From assembly GCF_047731265.1 (NCBI RefSeq), contig NZ_CP159835.1, positions 1,054,001 to 1,118,000 on the forward strand: DNA of 64,000 nt. The letters run 5' to 3'. The DNA comes from Patiriisocius sp047731265 (lineage in GTDB: Bacteria > Bacteroidota > Bacteroidia > Flavobacteriales > Flavobacteriaceae). Each line of letters opens with the position of its first letter. Position 1 is the first letter of the stretch. Under the pieces are notes generated by a model, which saw only the letters and a list, made by a program, of their open reading frames with translations, did not search any database and was not told the origin of the DNA. A program made the translations under genes and the position numbers. Positions 19,162 through 26,725 of this stretch are shown piece by piece.

Positions 19162-19629
19162 TCACCAATTCATAAAAGGATGCTGACTCAATTGTGAATT
19201 GTAGTATTTAATTTCCCCCGTAACCTCTTGACCCAACCAATCCGGTTTTTCAAATTTTTCGTTTTCAGAAGACAGCTCTACTTCGGCCACAATTAATCCT
19301 TTGTTATTTCCTGAGAATTCATCAATCTCGAAAACGTGATTTTCTACTTTTACTTCATACCGAAATTTTTCAATGCTGCCTTCTTCACAAAGCTTTAACA
19401 GCGCTTGCGCTTCTGTAACAACAATTTCTTTTTCCCACTCAAAACGTGTGGTACCCGAGTCATTTCCTTTTCCTTTTATAGTCAAAAACCCTTTGTCTCC
19501 TTTAATCCTAACGCGTACCGTTCGCTCTGGATGCGTGTTTAAAAAACCCTGCACAATGCGTTTTTTTGAACGTGCTTCAGCCTTATACGCCTCGTTTTTC
19601 ACTAAGAATTTACGTTCTACTTCAACCAC
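19162..19629 (-). CDS. CYTH domain protein
   Basis: 155 residues. The defining ExExK motif is at the N-terminus (VEVERKFLV). The basic tunnel strands include RTVRVRIKGDKGFLTIKGK and TRFEWEKEI, and the acidic IDEFSG is present. Small bacterial CYTH proteins hydrolyse inorganic tripolyphosphate or related substrates with Mg2+ or Mn2+. It overlaps the upstream NAD(P)-binding gene by eight bases, so the two form an operon. It converges with cutC, leaving only six bases between stop codons. Confidence 0.9.
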   Translation of the reverse strand: MVEVERKFLVKNEAYKAEARSKKRIVQGFLNTHPERTVRVRIKGDKGFLTIKGKGNDSGTTRFEWEKEIVVTEAQALLKLCEEGSIEKFRYEVKVENHVFEIDEFSGNNKGLIVAEVELSSENEKFEKPDWLGQEVTGEIKYYNSQLSQHPFMNW

Positions 19630-20278
19630 GATCTGAGATGTTTTTTATTTGGTGAGATTCAATTCGGGTCTCTTCATATCCATTTTTAGCGACGAGCAAC
19701 ATCGCCTTAGCGATGGTCTCAGCCGCAATCATCTTATATTTGTTCACAATTACAAAATCGAAAAACTTAAAAGAAACCTGCGCTATTTTTTCACCCAATC
19801 TCTTTTCATCTCTATCACCTCCAATTAATGAAGGCTGAAAGATATAGCTGTTTTTTAAGCCTATAGCCAATACATCGCGCTCCATTTCTCCCTTAACGCT
19901 ATTGTAAAATGTATTGCTATTTACATCAGCGCCCAGAACTGAGATCACTTCGAAAGTTTCAATCTTGTTTCGCTTTGCAAGTTTTGCTGCTGCAACAGGA
20001 ATACCGCAATCAATTTTTTTATAAGTTTCTTTGTTCGGTGTTTTTGCCTTTGTTGTGCCAATGCAGCAAAAAACAACATCCCCTTTAAATGCTTCGGCAA
20101 ACGTTTCTAATTTAAATAAATCCCCTAGATGCTCTTCGATTTTAGGATGGCTTTTTTGGCAGGAATTCCTGCCAAAAATTTTTATTTTAGAATAGCTAGA
20201 GTCTTTTAAAAGCAAGGTTAAAAGGATGCCTCCAGTAAGGCCAGTTGCGCCTATGAGTATCGCTGTTTTAGGATTCAT
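19622..20278 (-). CDS. NAD(P)-binding Rossmann-fold protein (HTATIP2-like)
   Basis: 218 residues. The N-terminus has the dinucleotide motif IGATGLTGGILL. CCIGTTKAKTPNKE and the catalytic-like YNSVKGEMERDV and IFQPSLIGGDR are typical of the atypical SDR group related to HTATIP2/oxidoreductases. Substrate is unknown. A perfect 26-bp palindrome at 20153-20178 lies inside the coding sequence at about residues 34-42 (FGRNSCQKS), which looks like a dispersed repeat tolerated in frame. The gene precedes the CYTH gene with an eight-base overlap. Confidence 0.85.
   Translation of the reverse strand: MNPKTAILIGATGLTGGILLTLLLKDSSYSKIKIFGRNSCQKSHPKIEEHLGDLFKLETFAEAFKGDVVFCCIGTTKAKTPNKETYKKIDCGIPVAAAKLAKRNKIETFEVISVLGADVNSNTFYNSVKGEMERDVLAIGLKNSYIFQPSLIGGDRDEKRLGEKIAQVSFKFFDFVIVNKYKMIAAETIAKAMLLVAKNGYEETRIESHQIKNISDRG
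20153..20178. repeat. Perfect 26-bp palindrome inside a coding sequence
   Basis: TTTTTGGCAGG and CCTGCCAAAAA are perfect inverted arms around AATT. The arms match the CCTGCC/GGCAGG theme of other scattered repeats here. It lies within the NAD(P)-binding protein gene and keeps the frame open. Confidence 0.8.
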
Positions 20279-20290
20279 TGTGTTGCGTTT

Positions 20291-20659
20291 TTAATTTCCA
20301 CGGCCGTTATTTCTTGTTTCACCCGCATTGTAAATAATGATTTGGTTTCCCTCTGGATCTTTTAATCGCGCATTGATCTAGAGCGAAGTTTATGGGGTCT
20401 CATCCATTTCAAATATAATTCCTTTCTTCTATAGTTCTGTTATTTTTTCGGCTCCATCTTTCACTTCAAAATAGATCCAAATTTCACTTTCGAGAATCGT
20501 TTCAGAAAAATGAATACGGAAGGTTGTTTCTCCTTGTGGCGCTTCAAATATCGCATAGGTCTAATTTGTATACACAATTAAAACAAGTCCTAGTTGCCTG
20601 TAGAAATTGATCACGCGAGAAACATTTGTGGACGGTATTGTTATTTGATTTAGGTTCAT
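20291..20659 (-). pseudogene. VOC (glyoxalase/bleomycin resistance) family gene with four in-frame stops
   Basis: Reading from the ATG at 20659 to a TAA at 20291 gives 122 codons in a single uninterrupted register. It begins MNLNQITIPSTNVSRVINFY and ends with RLKDPEGNQIIIYNAGE, a clear VOC-family protein. Four sense codons are replaced by stops: TAG after VYTN, TAG after ITEL, TAA after DETP and TAG two codons later. No insertion or deletion is needed to follow the protein. VOC proteins are small metalloenzymes or resistance proteins; this copy cannot be translated conventionally. It is upstream of, and on the same strand as, the NAD(P)-binding gene. Confidence 0.85.
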
Positions 20660-20714
20660 AGCAAATTGTAAAACTCCTTCGATTTGTGAGCATTAAAGGT
20701 ATTAAATTTACAGG

Positions 20715-21821
20715 ATGGAACAGGAGCTCCCCATAAGAAAAATCATCCACGTGGATATGGACGCATTTTATGCGAGTGTTGCGCAATTAGATGACCCTTC
20801 TCTTGTGGGCAAGGCTATCGCGGTGGGTGGTGGTGGGTCTCGTGGAGTGGTGAGTGCTGCAAGTTACGAGGCGCGTAAGTTTGGGGTGCGTTCTGCGATG
20901 GCCGGTTCGCTCGCTATAAAATTATGCCCACACTTAATTTTTGTGAAAAGTGATTTTGATAGGTACCGAGAAATTTCGGAAAAAGTACGAAAGATCTTTT
21001 TTGAATATTCTGAAAAGGTAGAGCCATTATCCCTAGATGAAGCCTATTTAGATGTAACCGAAAATAAAAAAGGGAATCCGAGCGCAACATTAATTGCCAA
21101 AGAAATACGAGATAAAATCAAAGCGAGGACAGGTTTAAATGCTTCCGCAGGAATTAGTATTAATAAATTTATCGCGAAAGTTGCCAGTGACATTAACAAA
21201 CCCAACGGGCAAAAAACAGTGCCTCCAGAAGATGTTTTAGACTTTTTAGAAGGACTAGATATTAAAAAGTTTTACGGTGTTGGCAAAGTAATGAAAGATA
21301 AAATGTACCGCCACGGAATTTATACGGGTGCAGATTTAAAGGGAAGAAGTTTTGAATATCTCGAAGAAAACTTTGGAAAAAGCGGCGCCTATTACTACAA
21401 TATTGTGCGCGGAATTCACCTCAGCGAAGTCAAAGCAGAGCGCACTCGAAAATCATTAGCTGCAGAGAGAACTTTTTCTGAAAATATTTCTTCTGAAATT
21501 TTTATGCTAGAACGCCTAGAGCAAATTGCTGAAGAAGTAGAGCGCAGACTCAAAAAAAGTAAAGTTGCCGGAAAAACGGTTACACTTAAAATTAAGTACA
21601 GTGATTTTACGTTACAAACTCGAAGCAAAACACTTCCCATTTATATAGGGAACAAAGATTTGATTATGGAGACCATAAAGGAATTACTGTTTCAAGAAGG
21701 AATGAAAAACAGTGTGCGGTTGTTAGGAATTTCGATGTCCAATCTAAACAATGAAAAAAAACAAAAAATAGCTGCTACCGAAGAAAAAAAGTATGATGTA
21801 CAGTTAAGACTTGATTTTTAG
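20715..21821 (+). CDS. dinB: DNA polymerase IV
   Basis: 368 residues, the usual length for a Y-family polymerase. The catalytic carboxylates lie in HVDMDAFYASV near residue 13 and SLDEAYLDV near residue 103. VVSAASYEARKFGVRSAM and SINKFIAKVASDINKPNGQ are the palm/thumb signatures, and a little-finger domain ends the protein. It carries out error-prone translesion synthesis after DNA damage. The start is the ATG at 20715. A large inverted repeat directly follows the stop codon. Confidence 0.95.
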   Translation: MEQELPIRKIIHVDMDAFYASVAQLDDPSLVGKAIAVGGGGSRGVVSAASYEARKFGVRSAMAGSLAIKLCPHLIFVKSDFDRYREISEKVRKIFFEYSEKVEPLSLDEAYLDVTENKKGNPSATLIAKEIRDKIKARTGLNASAGISINKFIAKVASDINKPNGQKTVPPEDVLDFLEGLDIKKFYGVGKVMKDKMYRHGIYTGADLKGRSFEYLEENFGKSGAYYYNIVRGIHLSEVKAERTRKSLAAERTFSENISSEIFMLERLEQIAEEVERRLKKSKVAGKTVTLKIKYSDFTLQTRSKTLPIYIGNKDLIMETIKELLFQEGMKNSVRLLGISMSNLNNEKKQKIAATEEKKYDVQLRLDF

Positions 21822-21882
21822 TCCTTCGATACAATTTTTTGATTTGTGCCAAAGGCACTATCAAAAAATTGTATCGAAGGAC
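21821..21882. terminator. Long inverted repeat after dinB, probable terminator
   Basis: Perfect 23-base arms (beginning GTCCTTCGATACAATTTTTT) at 21821-21843 and 21860-21882 enclose a second small hairpin (GTGCC AAA GGCAC). The left arm begins at the last base of the dinB stop codon. Each arm contains its own T or A tract, so the structure could terminate transcription from both sides, but it is much longer than ordinary terminators and could equally be a mobile palindrome. Confidence 0.7.
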
Positions 21883-21992
21883 GGATTCTATTTTTAGAGC
21901 GGCAGATACTAAATCATCTTGAACGCATACGCAAATAGCCATATTTAGACCCTTAGTTTGAAGTAGCTTTACCATATAATTAAAAAAATATT

Positions 21993-22769
21993 ATGAAAAA
22001 CACAATCCAAATCCTTAGCCTGTGTGCAATCGTAACGCAATTAACTGCGTGCGGCACAGAAACAAAGAAAACTGCGCTTCAAGAAAACAATAATGAAGTA
22101 CAACTTGTTGAAATCTCAAAACCAGAAACCGCTATTGGTGATTACTTATATGTTACAGCTTCTAGCGGATTGTCTTTGAGAAAGCACGATAACTTAAACA
22201 GCGATAAGCTTGCCGTGATGCCTTACGGCACAAAACTAAAAGTACTCACTATCGAAGCGAATGAAAAAATGAATGTTGCTGGTATTCGCGGTGGAATGAA
22301 CAAAGTGGCCTATAATAATAAAGAAGGATATGCCTTTAACGGATATCTATCAGAATTGTTCCCCCCAGAAAAAGGGATGAATGCTAAACAGTATATTGAA
22401 GATTTAAAAGCGACACACTCTAATACTTCCTATTTTGAAACTACTGGTGGAACAGCAAGCAATCCTAGCAATACCGAAACTGTTTTATTACCCACCACAA
22501 AATGGTACGAGGCGTATGCGGTTGCGCAAAAGTTATACGATATTCCTTTGAGTATGGCATTCCCAAAAGTTTCTGGAAAGGATTTTCAAACTATAAAAAA
22601 CACTAAAAAACCAGATCATTTGTCTTTAAGTGAATTGAAAATAGAACGCCGTGATAATATGATTCAACAAATAATCTACTCCCAAGCTTTACAAAGGTAT
22701 GACTCTAGCGTAACTATAACTAAACAAGGAACATTAATGAAAATAAAATGGACCGGAATTGCCAAGTAA
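21993..22769 (+). CDS. Lipoprotein with SH3b-like domain
   Basis: 258 residues. The signal peptide ends in a lipobox (LTAC, Cys near residue 20). From about residue 52 there is a bacterial SH3-like segment (YLYVTASSGLSLRKHDNL, then MPYGTKLKVLTIEA and EGYAFNGYLSEL). The rest, including the part around LLPTTKWYEAYAVAQKLYDI, is not recognised. SH3b domains often bind peptidoglycan or peptides, so an envelope role is likely. It is flanked by dinB and, convergently, by pyruvate kinase, with a shared terminator at 22790. Confidence 0.75.
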   Translation: MKNTIQILSLCAIVTQLTACGTETKKTALQENNNEVQLVEISKPETAIGDYLYVTASSGLSLRKHDNLNSDKLAVMPYGTKLKVLTIEANEKMNVAGIRGGMNKVAYNNKEGYAFNGYLSELFPPEKGMNAKQYIEDLKATHSNTSYFETTGGTASNPSNTETVLLPTTKWYEAYAVAQKLYDIPLSMAFPKVSGKDFQTIKNTKKPDHLSLSELKIERRDNMIQQIIYSQALQRYDSSVTITKQGTLMKIKWTGIAK

Positions 22770-22789
22770 CTATACGGCTAAAATTATTA

Positions 22790-22827
22790 AGCCTTTCAAG
22801 CTATTTAAACTTGAAAGGCTTTTTTTA
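22790..22827. terminator. Bidirectional intrinsic terminator
   Basis: AGCCTTTCAAG pairs with CTTGAAAGGCT around a 9-base loop and is followed by seven T residues on the plus strand. It stands between the convergent SH3b lipoprotein gene and pyk and overlaps the last bases of pyk. Confidence 0.85.
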
Positions 22828-24252
22828 TACTTGACTCACTCGTAAGGTATTTACCATCCCTTTATCTACAATAGGCATCGCTGCAAGGTTCACTAGATAA
22901 TCTCCTTTTTTAACAAAACCGCGTTCTTTTGCTATTTTGTTTACATCATCCACTGTTTCATCTGTGCTTACATACTTATCATAATAAAATGCCTGCACAC
23001 CCCAAAGTAAATTAAGCCTTGATAGAATGCGATGATTAGAGGTAAACACTAAAATATGCGCGCTCGGCCTCCAGGCTGAGATTTGAAAAGCAGTATAACC
23101 ACTATTTGTTAGCGTGCATATAGCAGTTGCTTCAATCTCATTTGCCATATTTGCCGCATGATAACAAATCGATTTTGTAATGTATCTGTTTGTTCTAACA
23201 TGGGGGGGTTCTTGTGGTACATTTATCAAAGAACTGTTTTCTACCTGCATGCAGATATTTGCCATTTTCTTGATAACCTCAACTGGGTATTTCCCTACAG
23301 AAGTTTCTCCACTTAACATTACCGCATCTGCACCATCCATAACGGAGTTTGCAACATCATTTACTTCTGCTCTTGTGGGTGTTAAACTAGTAATCATAGT
23401 CTCCATCATTTGAGTAGCAATGATTACTGGTATTCTCGCACGCTTTGCGGTAAGCACTAACTCTTTTTGAATCAATGGTACTTCCTCTGCAGGAACTTCA
23501 ACACCTAAATCTCCACGAGCAACCATTAATCCATCACAATAGGAAACAATTTTATCAATATTTGCTACTGCTTCTGGCTTTTCGATTTTTGCAATGATTG
23601 GAATTTTGTGATCACAATGCGCTTCAATTAGGGCTTGTAATTCTTGTAAATCTGCAGCGTGTCTTACAAAAGAAAGTGCAATCCAATCTACATCTTGCGA
23701 AATGGCAAAGATAGCATCCTCCTTGTCCTTAGTAGTAAGTGCTGGCAGCGAAATATTAGTGTTAGGCAGGTTAACTCCCTTACGAGAGCGCAATGGCCCT
23801 CCCTGTAACACTTTGGTTTTTACTTCGTTTTTATTGTTTGTAGAAATCACTTCAAACATTAATTTACCGTCATCTAGTAGTACCCGCTCCCCTTTTTTGA
23901 CATCGCGTGGGAAGTTGTCATAATTCATATACACCCTACTTGCAGTTCCCTCAAATTCTTCTCCTGTACAAAATGATATCAAATCACCAGGATTCACGAC
24001 CACTTCCTCTTTCATAATCCCTACACGAAGTTTGGGGCCTTGTAAATCTGCTAATATGGCTGTTGTTGTGTCTAATTCTTTTCCTAAAGCACGAATGATT
24101 TTTATCGTTTTGGTTACGTTTTTATAATCAGCGTGAGAAAAATTCACTCTGAATACATTTACGCCAGCTAGAATCATTTGTTTTAATGTTTCCTTTTTAG
24201 CCGTTGCAGGCCCTAACGTTGCTACTATTTTTGTTCTTTTTTGATTTGGCAT
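22825..24252 (-). CDS. pyk: Pyruvate kinase
   Basis: 475 residues. The N-terminus KIVATLGPA, the catalytic IAKIEKPEAVANIDKI, the metal-binding MVARGDLGVEVP, and TQMMETMI with PTRAEVNDVANSVMDGADA are all present. It makes pyruvate and ATP from phosphoenolpyruvate in glycolysis. The gene follows the IPExxxVDY gene with no spacer, the stop of one touching the start of the other, a conserved Bacteroidota arrangement. A seven-base homopolymer at about 23203-23209 is in frame and harmless. Confidence 0.96.
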   Translation of the reverse strand: MPNQKRTKIVATLGPATAKKETLKQMILAGVNVFRVNFSHADYKNVTKTIKIIRALGKELDTTTAILADLQGPKLRVGIMKEEVVVNPGDLISFCTGEEFEGTASRVYMNYDNFPRDVKKGERVLLDDGKLMFEVISTNNKNEVKTKVLQGGPLRSRKGVNLPNTNISLPALTTKDKEDAIFAISQDVDWIALSFVRHAADLQELQALIEAHCDHKIPIIAKIEKPEAVANIDKIVSYCDGLMVARGDLGVEVPAEEVPLIQKELVLTAKRARIPVIIATQMMETMITSLTPTRAEVNDVANSVMDGADAVMLSGETSVGKYPVEVIKKMANICMQVENSSLINVPQEPPHVRTNRYITKSICYHAANMANEIEATAICTLTNSGYTAFQISAWRPSAHILVFTSNHRILSRLNLLWGVQAFYYDKYVSTDETVDDVNKIAKERGFVKKGDYLVNLAAMPIVDKGMVNTLRVSQV

Positions 24253-24750
24253 TTAGTAAAATATTAAATTATTTCTTGATTTGAGTTGGTCGATATCAAT
24301 CTCAAAAGCCGAAATGATTTGTTTTATATTATTAATATTAGTTGTTAAGTTTCTTATTGAACCCTTTTTAAAATCGGAATATATTTTTAAAAAATAGTCC
24401 ACTTGTTTGTATTCTGGAATGAGTACTGTTGTAATTGTCTCTTCATCTGCAAGCGCTCCAAAGAGACCTCCACTACTCGCTACTTTTGCACTTTGTGTTT
24501 TTCTTCTATTTGAAACTAAATTATAGGTTGTGTAATTAAATTCGTCTTCAAATTCGAATAAAGGAAAAGTAACTTCTAAACCTTTGTTATTGAATTCTAG
24601 ATCTACTTTTTTTCGGCATAACCTTAGTCCTGTAAATTGATTTAATAGATAGGCGACTTTATAAGCTTCTTCACTGCAATGAATTGCAATAAGAGAAAAA
24701 TCATCTTCAATATAATCATCCAAAATTAATTTATACGCACTCATTAGCAA
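24253..24750 (-). CDS. IPExxxVDY family protein
   Basis: 165 residues. The namesake motif is visible as IPEYKQVDYFLKI near residue 120. The rest has the family's mixed alpha/beta pattern, beginning MLMSAYKLILDDYIEDDFSL. The family is restricted to Bacteroidota and its function is unknown. It is regularly found between rnc and pyk. Here it abuts pyk directly, but about 1.2 kb of disturbed sequence now separates it from rnc. Confidence 0.92.
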   Translation of the reverse strand: MLMSAYKLILDDYIEDDFSLIAIHCSEEAYKVAYLLNQFTGLRLCRKKVDLEFNNKGLEVTFPLFEFEDEFNYTTYNLVSNRRKTQSAKVASSGGLFGALADEETITTVLIPEYKQVDYFLKIYSDFKKGSIRNLTTNINNIKQIISAFEIDIDQLKSRNNLIFY

Positions 24751-24920
24751 AAATTAAAGTTTAAAAATAGGTATTGTTTAAGTACTAGGTTGTAAAGAAA
24801 ATGTAAATTCTTTCATAAAGTACTCTTTGTTGTGGTAAAGTAGGGGTGCTGTCTTTTATAAATGGTTAAGAAGTAAAAGATCCTTGATTTTGACCTTACA
24901 AATCCTTTTAAATAGTAGCT

Positions 24921-25010
24921 TTAACGTGCTCGTTTGGCGGCCTGTTCTTCTGCTTTCTTTTTGCTAGTTGCACTTGCTTTGCATACGATGGCATCGGCTA
25001 GATATCGTTT
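24921..25010 (-). pseudogene. Remnant of the 3' end of an rnc (double-stranded RNA-binding domain) gene
   Basis: Thirty codons ending in TAA at 24921 encode RYLADAIVCKASATSKKK and AEEQAAKRAR. This parallels the end of the intact RNase III at 25958 (YLDDEIVGKARATSKKKAEE, then TASKRAY). At the DNA level 27 bases around TTCTTCTGCTTTC are identical and the flanks are diverged. The remnant sits directly upstream of the IPExxxVDY gene, where the original end of rnc would be expected. Upstream of it the sequence to about 25160 is not clearly related. Confidence 0.7.
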
Positions 25011-25170
25011 ATTTGACCCAAAAACAATGTTTTAGATTTCATTACAATCTTAGCAGTGTTTGTAAATATTATTAATTTTTTTTCGAAAACCATTTCGCGA
25101 CAGGTTACCAATAAAAGTTTAAAGAACAGCGCTATTTCTTGGACTTTTAAAGCATTTAAATGCCACGTTA

Positions 25171-25617
25171 TTATTTTATAAACCGTTCTGCAAATACCTT
25201 TCCATCTATGGTTTTGTTTACTAGACATATACCTGAAGAAAGCATAGAAACATTACAACTATTATAAACACAATGGACTTCCATTTGTTTGACCAATGCA
25301 TCGCGTACCCGCACGTTTTCAAAAAATTGAGCACCTGTTCCTAAGATAACAGTGGTCTCTGATGGATTGGGGAATACTATGACAGCACTATTCAAGGCTA
25401 CTTCTGGGGTGCTTAGTATAGTCCTATTTTCATACCACGCTGCCGCACAATCAACTATAGAAGCAGAAAGCACGTCATTATCGCGATCGCCATCAATATC
25501 AACCGGAATTACAAACTCCACATTAATGGCTTCATTTGTAATTATTTGCTGTGGACCAAATTGACGATAGCCCACGCACATAAAAAAAAAGAAAAACAAT
25601 GTTATCAAATTTCTCAT
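25171..25617 (-). CDS. Short secreted protein with T9SS sorting tail (probable internal-deletion derivative)
   Basis: 148 residues. A signal-like start (MRNLITLFFFFFM) is followed by one FG-GAP/VCBS-like unit (FVIPVDIDGDRDNDVLSASI, AAWYENR). It then runs directly into a type A T9SS C-terminal domain: VIVFPNPSETTVILG, then LSSGICLVNKTIDGKVF and AERFIK. FG-GAP proteins normally have many repeats before the sorting tail, so this looks like a large in-frame deletion of a longer surface protein. A small ORF with a second LPSG-type tail precedes it with an ATGA overlap. Whether it is functional is doubtful. Confidence 0.55.
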   Translation of the reverse strand: MRNLITLFFFFFMCVGYRQFGPQQIITNEAINVEFVIPVDIDGDRDNDVLSASIVDCAAAWYENRTILSTPEVALNSAVIVFPNPSETTVILGTGAQFFENVRVRDALVKQMEVHCVYNSCNVSMLSSGICLVNKTIDGKVFAERFIK

Positions 25618-25799
25618 TGATTGCCTTTATAAATAACGGTTTCTTGTACCTCTCCACCTTCAAAGTTTTTCTCTGTTTTATAAAGCCCTGAGGGTAAATC
25701 ATCAATAATTTAAGGGTTGTTTATTTGTAAAGGATCCCCTGCTGTCGAGGTGTAATTAATATTAACAGCGTTATAAATTAAGGTTAGTAGATTTTGCAT
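25614..25799 (-). pseudogene. Fragment with a sorting-tail-like end and an in-frame stop
   Basis: From an ATG at 25799 the frame reads MQNLLTLIYNAVNINYTSTA, then DPLQINNP, a TAA, and IDDLPSGLYKTEKNFEGGE, ending VIYKGNQ with its stop overlapping the start of the next gene. The LPSGLYKT segment resembles the end of T9SS substrates. It is probably another remnant of the same rearranged surface-protein gene. The single internal stop makes translation of the whole unlikely. Confidence 0.4.
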
Positions 25800-25957
25800 A
25801 AACCACTGTTATGCAATAAGAGGTGTCTTATTCACTACTTTAAAGTAGAAAAAAATAAGATCAGCAAACAGAAAAATTAACGTACCATTATTAAAATATG
25901 CCTTTTAGTATAAGAAGAAACGTTTCTAATGGAATCGTTTAGCTGTTTTAAAGCCAA

Positions 25958-26725
25958 TTAAAAGTCCTTATCTATGGCCACTTGTAGTTTAAAATAAGCT
26001 CTTTTCGACGCAGTTTCTTCTGCTTTCTTTTTGCTAGTTGCTCTTGCTTTGCCTACAATTTCGTCATCTAGATACAGTTTTACAGCAAAGTGTTTAAGTT
26101 TATCAATACCCGTATCTTCATAAACCGCAAACTTAAATTGCTTTTTATGCTTCTGGCACCATTCAATAAAAAGACTTTTATAACTAATTATTTTCCCTTC
26201 TAATTTTTCAATGTCAACATAAGGCTTGATGACTCTTTTGTCAATAAATTTTTCACAAGATCTATATCCTCTATCTAAATAAATAGCGCCTACCAAGGCT
26301 TCAAAAACATTCCCATGTATATTACCGCCAAATTGACTCAGTGGTATGGTCGTTTTTAAATGATTAATAAGTTGTAAATCGCGGCCTAGTTCGTTAAGGT
26401 GTTCACGGCTTACTACTTTACTTCGCATTTTTGTTAGATATCCTTCATTGCCGCCAGGCACTTCATTAAATAAATGTGCTGCGATAACAGCGCTTAACAT
26501 GGCGTCCCCTAAGAATTCCATGCGCTCATAATTTTGCGCATGACCTTGGCTTGAAGTAGTATTTGTAGAGCGGTGTGTAAATGCTTCTTTGTAGATGGAG
26601 ATGTCTTTTGGTTTAAAACCAAGAAGCTTCTTTATTGCTAAAAAAAAATCCCCGTCCTTTTCGGCACGGGAACTGAATATATTTTTTATTGAAGCCATAA
26701 ACTCATCGCTTACTAAGCTCTCCAT
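25958..26725 (-). CDS. rnc: Ribonuclease III
   Basis: 255 residues. The catalytic signature ERMEFLGDAMLSAVIA is near residue 66, and the second acidic cluster is in GNVFEALVGAIYLDRGY. The C-terminal double-stranded RNA-binding domain ends with ATSKKKAEETASKRAYFKL. It processes rRNA and other double-stranded RNA. It overlaps fabF by 13 bases, the standard acpP-fabF-rnc operon of Bacteroidota. A second, degraded copy of its 3' end lies about 1 kb downstream. Confidence 0.96.
   Translation of the reverse strand: MESLVSDEFMASIKNIFSSRAEKDGDFFLAIKKLLGFKPKDISIYKEAFTHRSTNTTSSQGHAQNYERMEFLGDAMLSAVIAAHLFNEVPGGNEGYLTKMRSKVVSREHLNELGRDLQLINHLKTTIPLSQFGGNIHGNVFEALVGAIYLDRGYRSCEKFIDKRVIKPYVDIEKLEGKIISYKSLFIEWCQKHKKQFKFAVYEDTGIDKLKHFAVKLYLDDEIVGKARATSKKKAEETASKRAYFKLQVAIDKDF

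Noticed and set aside
21775..21975. Minus-strand frame after dinB beginning MVKLLQTKGLNMAICVC
   Set aside because: It runs through the long palindrome into dinB and looks incidental.
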